Below, in pieces: positions 59,001-64,000 of a stretch of DNA of 64,000 bases. Source of the stretch: Ailurus styani (taxonomy: Eukaryota > Chordata > Mammalia > Carnivora > Ailuridae); the NCBI GenBank assembly GCA_002007465.1, contig LNAC01000735.1, forward strand, positions 335,891 to 399,890. The letters are read 5' to 3'. The notes below the pieces were generated by a model, which was given only the letters and a program-made list of their open reading frames with translations, searched no databases and was not told where the DNA came from. The position numbers and the translations under genes were made by a program. Each line of letters starts with the position of its first letter. Position 1 is the stretch's first letter.

Positions 59001-59154
59001 TTTCAGGTTATTATCAACCCTTACTTTGCTAAGCAAGAAACTGAACTGTTATAAGATTACCCTTGAATGTCTACCACAAAATGTTGGTTTCTATAAAAAG
59101 TTTGGATATACAGTATCTGAAGAAAACTACATGTGTCGGAGGTTTCTAAAGTAA
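52867..59154 (+). CDS. GNPNAT1: Glucosamine-6-phosphate N-acetyltransferase (spliced CDS, 5 coding exons)
   Basis: The CDS joins 52867-53020, 54475-54537, 56218-56345, 57505-57566 and 59007-59154 (154+63+128+62+148 = 555 nt, 184 codons plus TAA). The enzyme transfers acetyl from acetyl-CoA to glucosamine-6-phosphate, giving GlcNAc-6-phosphate on the route to UDP-GlcNAc; it acts in the cytosol and at endomembranes as a homodimer. The protein is one GNAT domain: an N-terminal arm (about 1-35), the motif-A acetyl-CoA loop R129-G130-x-x-L133-G134-K135, and the C-terminal strand-helix with E156, N161 and Y165 ([17 protein letters not shown]). The length of 184 residues equals that of the known mammalian protein. 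Every intron is GT-AG and every phase matches, with no stop or frameshift. The start ATG has A at -3 and G at -1 and lies 14 nt after the exon 2 acceptor. Seen: exons and motifs. Known: family function. Not seen: transcript evidence. Confidence 0.97.
53058..53366 (+). mobile_element. Tigger-type (TcMar) DNA transposon fossil, copy 1, GNPNAT1 intron 2
   Basis: A 309-bp element with left end TAGTTGGTCCTTGACAACA and right end TTCAAGGGTCAACTG, i.e. decayed CAGTTGACCCTTGAACAAC terminal inverted repeats, flanked by the TA duplication (53056-53057 and 53367-53368). No transposase ORF. It begins 38 bp after the exon 2 donor. The subfamily cannot be fixed by eye. Confidence 0.75.
53456..53562 (-). mobile_element. 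Older short tRNA-Lys SINE (GNPNAT1 intron 2)
   Basis: GGGGCTTGAACTCATGACCC and GAGCTAGCCAGGTGCCCC. TSD TTTTGTACTTAATTT at 53441-53455 and 53563-53577, perfect. Confidence 0.93.
54475..54537 (+). CDS. GNPNAT1: GNPNAT1 exon 3 (63 nt)
   Basis: The acceptor AACTAG ends at 54474 and the donor ATGA|GTAAGT begins at 54538. It encodes residues 52-72 ([20 protein letters not shown] then M), an early GNAT helix and loop. Length is a multiple of three (63 nt), so skipping it would keep the reading frame. Confidence 0.95.
54912..55058 (-). repeat. MIR fragment, minus strand (GNPNAT1 intron 3)
   Basis: CCCCATTTTATACATGAGAG, AGGTCAAATGACTTAAGATC, GACTCCATCCATTGCTCTAA. Its end is interrupted by the SINE at 55059. 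Confidence 0.6.
55059..55259 (-). mobile_element. Carnivore SINE (SINEC), young type (GNPNAT1 intron 3)
   Basis: TSD CTATCCTCTTGTTTTCT at 55042-55058 and 55260-55276, perfect 17 bp; inserted in a MIR. Confidence 0.97.
56218..56345 (+). CDS. GNPNAT1: GNPNAT1 exon 4 (128 nt)
   Basis: The acceptor TTCCACAG ends at 56217 and the donor CTAAG|GTATGT begins at 56346. It encodes residues 73-115, from [19 protein letters not shown] through [19 protein letters not shown] to CAK, the central beta strands of the GNAT fold that precede the acetyl-CoA loop. It starts in phase 1 and ends on a codon boundary. Confidence 0.96.
56758..57065 (+). mobile_element. Tigger-type (TcMar) DNA transposon fossil, copy 2, GNPNAT1 intron 4
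   Basis: A 308-bp element in the same orientation as the copy in intron 2 and alignable along its length (shared CTGTTGACTGGAAG, GATTAAC, CATAAGGAAAAT, AGTTCAAA). Its ends TTGACTCTTGAACAAC and TTGTTCAAGAGTCAACTG are flanked by TA (56756-56757 and 57066-57067). No coding capacity. Confidence 0.78.
57505..57566 (+). CDS. GNPNAT1: GNPNAT1 exon 5 (62 nt)
   Basis: The acceptor ATTTTCAG ends at 57504 and the donor AACT|GTAAGT begins at 57567. It encodes R116 to the first two bases of codon 136: [20 protein letters not shown]. It carries GNAT motif A, with the acetyl-CoA pyrophosphate-binding loop at R129-K135. Loss of this exon would both shift frame and delete the cofactor loop. Confidence 0.96.
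58045..58175 (-). repeat. Ancient mammalian interspersed repeat fragment (MIR/L2-type)
   Basis: CACTCAATAAATATTAAGCC and then GGGATACATCAGTGAACAAA match the common ancient 'GGGATACAGCAGTGAACAAAACAGAC' consensus type. Family not fixed. Confidence 0.4.
58345..58516 (-). mobile_element. Carnivore SINE (SINEC) (GNPNAT1 intron 5)
   Basis: TTTTTAAGATTTAATTTATT to CTGAACCATCCAGGTGTCCC. Flanks AAAATCATA / AGAATCACA form a weak TSD. It is the last SINE in the window. Confidence 0.9.
59007..59154 (+). CDS. GNPNAT1: GNPNAT1 exon 6, coding part (last exon)
   Basis: The acceptor GAATTTCAG ends at 59006. It completes codon 136 and encodes residues 137-184 followed by TAA at 59152-59154. It contains the helix [13 protein letters not shown], the strand [15 protein letters not shown] and the terminal YMCRRFLK. 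The 3'UTR continues directly. Confidence 0.96.
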
Positions 59155-59965
59155 AAATCTTTTAAGAAAGACATTTGTCAGAGGAGCTAATGCAACAAGG
59201 GAATACTCTTCCTAGAGTTAAAATACTTTGTTGCTGCAACCCAGTGACCTCCATAAATTCTGGATTGAAAAAAAAAAACATGGTAATACAACAAATATAA
59301 TGACATTTAGAAGATTACTTTGGGCTGGTGGGACATGCTGTGAGTTTAGATTACAAATGAGTATTATAAAGGGGATGATTTTTAACCAAAGGAATATATT
59401 TTTAACTTGAATCTTTTCTTGCATTGTATTTTTCTAAAGTTTGGCTTCATTTCTTTGTAGTTAGAGTATAGGTAGTAAGGAGTGTCTGCTATTTGTACTG
59501 CTCATTAAAAAAGCATACCATGAATAAGGCTGTTATCACATTCATAAAATGAATACTTTTTTCCATATATAATATGAAATTGGGTAAGATATAACTAAAT
59601 GTGGTACAGTCCAATATTTGTTGATCTTAATATTATATTGGTAAATAACCTGGTCAGCCTTTTAAAGTAGAAATGAAAATTATAAAATGTGACAACATTC
59701 AAAGTAAAGCAATCTTAGTGCACATCTAAAAGTTTATATAATTCTTATGCAGATAAGGTACCACCTGTCTTATATGTGAAATATAATTATTCATTTGTTT
59801 AAAATACCTAAGAGCAAATATAAGGTACTTTTTAATAGTAAATTAACAAATCTTGTTATATTACAAATTTCTAACCTGATTTCTCATCTTTTCATCGATG
59901 TCTGAAGCCTTTCTTCTGAGTAACATTTTTATGAAAAATAAATGACAAAACTGAGTGGAATATTT
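59155..59965 (+). other. GNPNAT1: GNPNAT1 3'UTR (shortest form)
   Basis: AT-rich, repeat-free sequence follows the stop codon. The first strong polyadenylation signal is AATAAA at 59937-59942, so cleavage is expected around 59955-59965. Longer forms are possible: ATTAAA near 60152 and AATAAA near 61534 and 61620 also occur on this strand. Confidence 0.55.
59937..59942 (+). terminator. Candidate polyadenylation signal AATAAA for GNPNAT1
   Basis: Canonical hexamer in ATGAAAAATAAATGAC, 783 nt after the stop codon, followed by T-rich sequence. Use of this site is inferred. Confidence 0.5.
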
Positions 59966-61139
59966 AAATATGTATCATACTATACTTGTTACATCCTTAA
60001 AATGCTGATGGAAGCTTTTCTATTTACTGTGATTGTCATGGTACGATTATTCTAGTCACTATCTTGTTTTGATTTTATTTATTTTAATTATTTTTTTAAG
60101 TTGAATTCGATATTTTATTAATGGTTCTAATCTTTTGCATTCCATGTTACATTAAACCTGTTCATATGAAGTCTTTTGTTAGAATTCTAATGTCTTTTTT
60201 CTTGAGTCTTCTATTGAAGTATTTCAGTTTTGTGTACTCTTTGTAAAAATAACTGGGAAGGTAAAGACCAACCACTTTTTATCCCTCTGATTCACACCTA
60301 CCTCAACTGAAATTTAGGATTTCTCTTCTTGCAATAAGCTAAAGTTGACTTTCTAAAACAACAAAAATGCTTCACCAGTAGAGGGTGCACTACTTACCTG
60401 CTGAAGACCTATGCATATGAAGTAATGTGTCCCTAGTGAAAGCAACAAACCTGCTTTTCAGCCAGTTTTGCCTTTTCAGGAGTCCTACAACCTTAGCATG
60501 ATGGTAGCCTTATTAGGTATATTCTGGTAATTAAAACCCACGTTAAAAAAAATAAGCCTAATAAGAAGGCAAAATTAAATGCTTTTTCTTATTCCTGAAC
60601 ATTTTGAAGTAAAAACAAGGCTGGTATTTAAATAAATCCCTTTAGTGTCCTTAAGGTCTTCTCTTAAATCCTTCCTACAGGAAATAGTTGTAAAAAATAA
60701 CAGTGTAGTGATAGCATCTTGGATTTGATGAAAAATTGTATGTAGGTAGGCTGACAGGGAAGATGGTATTGTGAAAGCAAGAAGTATTTTTTTTTTTAAT
60801 GGGCTAGAAGCTGCTCTGTGGATGACCCATGTACCCTTTGCTTCAGTCACGAATTCCCTCACTTCCAACTCCAAATCTGTTCAGCTAATCCTTAGAAATA
60901 TTCTTGAGCTAAAATTCAGGCCTTGCCTGGACTACTGACCATAATTTCTGTGTGTGTGTGACCACAACGTATTCGAAGATACCCTTAAGTGCTTCTCAAA
61001 AGTCCAATGTTCATTCATCCTTCTTAATCTGAGGTAGTAAAACTGGGTTACTTTTTCTTAAAAGACAACAATCTAAAGAAGTTCTGAGGCATAAGCAGTA
61101 TAAATGAGCATTTCAATCTTTTTGAGGTATAATGGCACA
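59966..61139. other. Region downstream of GNPNAT1: long 3'UTR or intergenic
   Basis: Repeat-free, no ORF with recognisable domains. Contains the CTCF-like site at 60375-60389 and an alternative ATTAAA near 60152. Confidence 0.45.
60375..60389 (+). promoter_or_regulatory. CTCF-like motif
   Basis: CCAGTAGAGGGTGCA fits the CTCF core CCASYAGRKGGCRSY with T in place of C at the usual GGCG position, as a decayed CpG would give. It lies in the intergenic region just downstream of GNPNAT1. A motif match only. Confidence 0.35.
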
Positions 61140-64000
61140 ACAGTTTTAATACAACCACCAGTTTTCACAAAATAATTTTAATACTTTGTGCCTGGGCTAG
61201 CAGCATCTTGCACTGTGACATTCCTATACATACATAAGCATTTTATCCAAGTACAAATGTTAAAAGCAGGGTAACTTAAGCAATTGCCTATACAAAGGTA
61301 AATAGACACTGTAGGTTATTTTTCTTGAATCATTTTTGCTGCATAGTAAATTGCAATTACATGTCAGTATAATGTTACTGATCTATAGAACACACTTTGA
61401 ACTGTGAGGTATGGCAACTCCCTTTGAGAGAGCTAACATGTAAACCTGAATATTTTGATTTTTTTTTTTTAGCTGCCATGGATGGGTAAGACAAAAAAAT
61501 CCAGCATTCAAAGATCCTAGAAACTTTCTAATCAATAAAAATAAAAGAAAATCTTTTAGTAATGCTCAGCTATTTCCTATCATTTCCATAATGGAGCATT
61601 GTTGAATGGACAAAGATAAAATAAATACTGAAGTGAAGCTAAGTTTGTTATGGAATTATGGATTAAGCCAGTTATTAAAAAAAAATCCGCCAGGTAACTG
61701 CTCATTTACTTTACATCAAGTTGAGATCCTGAAATATATATATATACATGTAATATAAATTACATATATATATATATTACATATATATATATGCACCCCA
61801 ACTTTATAATTCAAGATTGCAGTTAAATACTTCTAATTCACTTGAATTACCATGGTAATAAGACAATTAGAAACCTTATATTTTCTTAAAAAGGACATGC
61901 TTAACATTTTCTGACGTTACTTCTAAACTCAGATGAAGCACAAACTCCCCCCCAAAACAAATATTCTGCTTTAAAAGTTAAACACTTGAGAACTGATAGC
62001 AGAAGATATCCCAGTTTAACATTTCCACCACAAAGACAAATGTAACTGCTGTATAAACATCCAATTGGTAAGAAATTAACATGAATTAACTAAAATTAGA
62101 AAGAATACTACCATTCCAGTTTGAATATTTTCAATATATGTTTCATACTTTTAAAATGGGACAGTAAAGCAGTTTTCTTGTTTCGCTGCAATTTCAGTTT
62201 AAATTCTTGCCCAGATTACATATTTAAAATTGGGTATTATATCACTCAAACATTATTCAAATATTTTAGAAAATAAATCATGATTGGTTAAATATAATAT
62301 ATGTAACTATCACAAAACATTTGTAGAAATAAAGGGATTCCAGAAATGGAACCAAATAGAAGAAAGACTAGAAGAGCTACCAGAACTGGCTAAACATTAG
62401 GTGGAAGAATGGATCCAAGGTAAAACAAACTTGGGGTGTTCTTATATGAAAAAAGAATAAACTTCATGTTTTGTCCCCATTAGTACTGTACTCAAGAAGA
62501 TGATAGTCCCTTTTCCTAGTGTTCAAGAGACAGTCTTTAATATACAGTGCTGGGCAGGCACTTTAGTGACAACATAAAAATTATAGTGGTTAGAAAAAGT
62601 GGAAGATTACCAGCTTTAAATGAATAAATGACCAAATCTGTATTTTTGGCCCAACTACTAGAGAGGATATGTGTATTTAAGAAACTAATTTTTAAAATCT
62701 TAACTCCCTCATTTTAAAACCTAAATGTACAATAACAAAGGTTCTTTTAAGCAGAGTTCCTGCCAAATGAAGAAGCATCATAGATTATTAGACTATGTCT
62801 GGCAATTTGCCAAGTGGAATTTCTGAACACAATGCAAATCTTGACTCTACTATATTACCACACCAAATGACCTAATCACACAACAGAATACAAGACTACA
62901 ATGGGATTAATATTAGGCTGTTTTCAGGGTAGTAAAATAGGGGAAAGGAATCAGAAGAGGAATACCATCTGGGTCAATAGGAATTAATTAATAAAGCAAT
63001 TTTAATCTCCAATCTCCTGTTATGCTGGATAAAAAAATCTCTTAACTGTATTATATTACACTGCAGGGAAAAAAGCAAAGAAGTAACTTGGTATAATGGG
63101 TTACCTTGCATAGTACCTATTGGTACCAAGGGAACGTATGGAAATCATTCCCATCAGTAAAGCACCTCAAGAGAGGACTGAGAAAAGTGAGATATAAATT
63201 AGCTTTGTTTGTGCTACCCTAAATCAACTATAAAAAGTTAAAAACACTCCTCTCCTTCCTCGTGGCATACTTAAAATAGCAAAAATGTTTTTCTTAGAAC
63301 GATCTTTATAAATAAAAATATGATGGAGAATTAAGGATCCATAAAGTGACTTTGCTAATGCAAATTATGGGGGAAATTTGGATTAACTCAATGTGAAGAA
63401 TTAAAACACTAATTTTAAATACAGTGAAGTTTCTCACAAACCACTTTCCCAAATAAATGCATCTTCAAAGAAAAGCTGCTGAGCCAGAACAACCTCACAG
63501 AATGATTAAGACAACATAAAATGAAGGAGTAAATGTTTCATATTCCAAATAATTTACTGAGGTTTCTTTAAACCTCTGTTTTAACTAATTTATAGTTAAA
63601 AAGAAAAAGAAATTACAGAAAAATGTTAAACACTTTGTACTGTTCTACATACTGATTTAAAGGTCATGTAGATTTATTTAATTTTTTTATTGATGCAAGG
63701 CACTTTTCTTTTTTTGGGCTTCATTTAGGAAAAAAAGAGTGCTACATTGGTTATTCTAGTTAGAACTATTTTGGACAAAGAAAAAATGGGCTAAACAACT
63801 CTAAAAAGAACAAACACAACATGTGGCTTTTAAAGAAAAAAGGAAAGTGACTTGAAAGTCTAAAACTCCTTGTGTTTTAGTATTACCAAGCAAAACATCT
63901 TCCTTTGTTCATTAAACTTTTTTTTCTATAGATTAAACAAATTAGGAAGATAAGAGGAATGGAAGCAATACTTGGATCATGTTAAAGTAATAAGAGTTAG
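61140..64000 (-). other. Unique AT-rich block without SINE/L1; possible 3'UTR of STYX (partial)
   Basis: No ORF of note, no SINE and no L1. In human chr14q22 the next gene past the GNPNAT1 3' end is STYX (a pseudophosphatase), transcribed towards GNPNAT1 with very close 3' ends. The same arrangement would put the STYX 3'UTR here on the minus strand. ATTAAA on that strand (TTTAAT at 61146-61151 and near 61172) could be polyadenylation signals. No STYX coding sequence is visible, so this rests on synteny and repeat depletion only. Confidence 0.35.
61735..61792. repeat. (TA)n-rich imperfect palindrome
   Basis: Two TA tracts with ACATGTAATATAAATTACAT and ATATTACATATAT between them can pair with each other. 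Confidence 0.85.

Overview
The window is mammalian nuclear DNA, almost certainly from a caniform carnivore and most likely a mustelid (ferret/mink/marten/badger type). About 44 copies of the carnivore tRNA-Lys-derived SINE (SINEC/Can-SINE) are present. Many belong to a young subfamily whose 3' part reads TGCCTACTTGTGATCTCTC and then CAAATAAATAAATAAAATCTT, the form I associate with mustelids. There are no bacterial genes, operons or CRISPR arrays. The short ORFs spread over the window are almost all repeat-derived or chance.

Only one intact protein-coding gene is visible: GNPNAT1 (GNA1, glucosamine-6-phosphate N-acetyltransferase) on the + strand. A CpG-island promoter with a non-coding exon 1 (about 46.9-47.6 kb) is followed by a 5.5 kb intron and five coding exons at 52867-53020, 54475-54537, 56218-56345, 57505-57566 and 59007-59154. 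All splice junctions are GT-AG and the phases join to a full-length 184-residue enzyme of the UDP-GlcNAc (hexosamine) pathway. The last 5 kb has no recognisable SINE or L1. From human chr14q22 synteny I expect the 3'UTR of STYX there on the minus strand, tail-to-tail with GNPNAT1; this is inference only.

The first 46 kb is a repeat-dominated intergenic region. At 3.4-13.8 kb an old L1 is split by an 8.3 kb L1, which is itself split by a 1.2 kb L1, with target-site duplications (TSDs) found at both levels. At 17-22.8 kb a minus-strand L1 is interrupted by an RPS3A processed pseudogene, which in turn carries a SINE. At 26.8-33.8 kb lies a younger full-length-type L1 with a 458-codon ORF2/reverse-transcriptase remnant. 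At 33.8-45.7 kb an old L1 is split by a further near-complete L1. Ancient repeats (L2, MIR, MER20, Tigger-type and hAT transposons) occur mostly around and inside GNPNAT1. Two N-containing spots at 32977-33027 and 33371 look like assembly joins; one lies inside an exact 103-bp duplication.

I found no convincing undescribed gene system. The most useful leads are the promoter elements and MER20 copy upstream of GNPNAT1, a CTCF-like site in the GNPNAT1/STYX intergenic region, the repeat-free 3' block, and several unusual retrotransposon structures: a 25-bp SINE with a perfect TSD, one target site used twice, short 3'-transduction signatures, and compensating frameshifts across reverse-transcriptase motif B.
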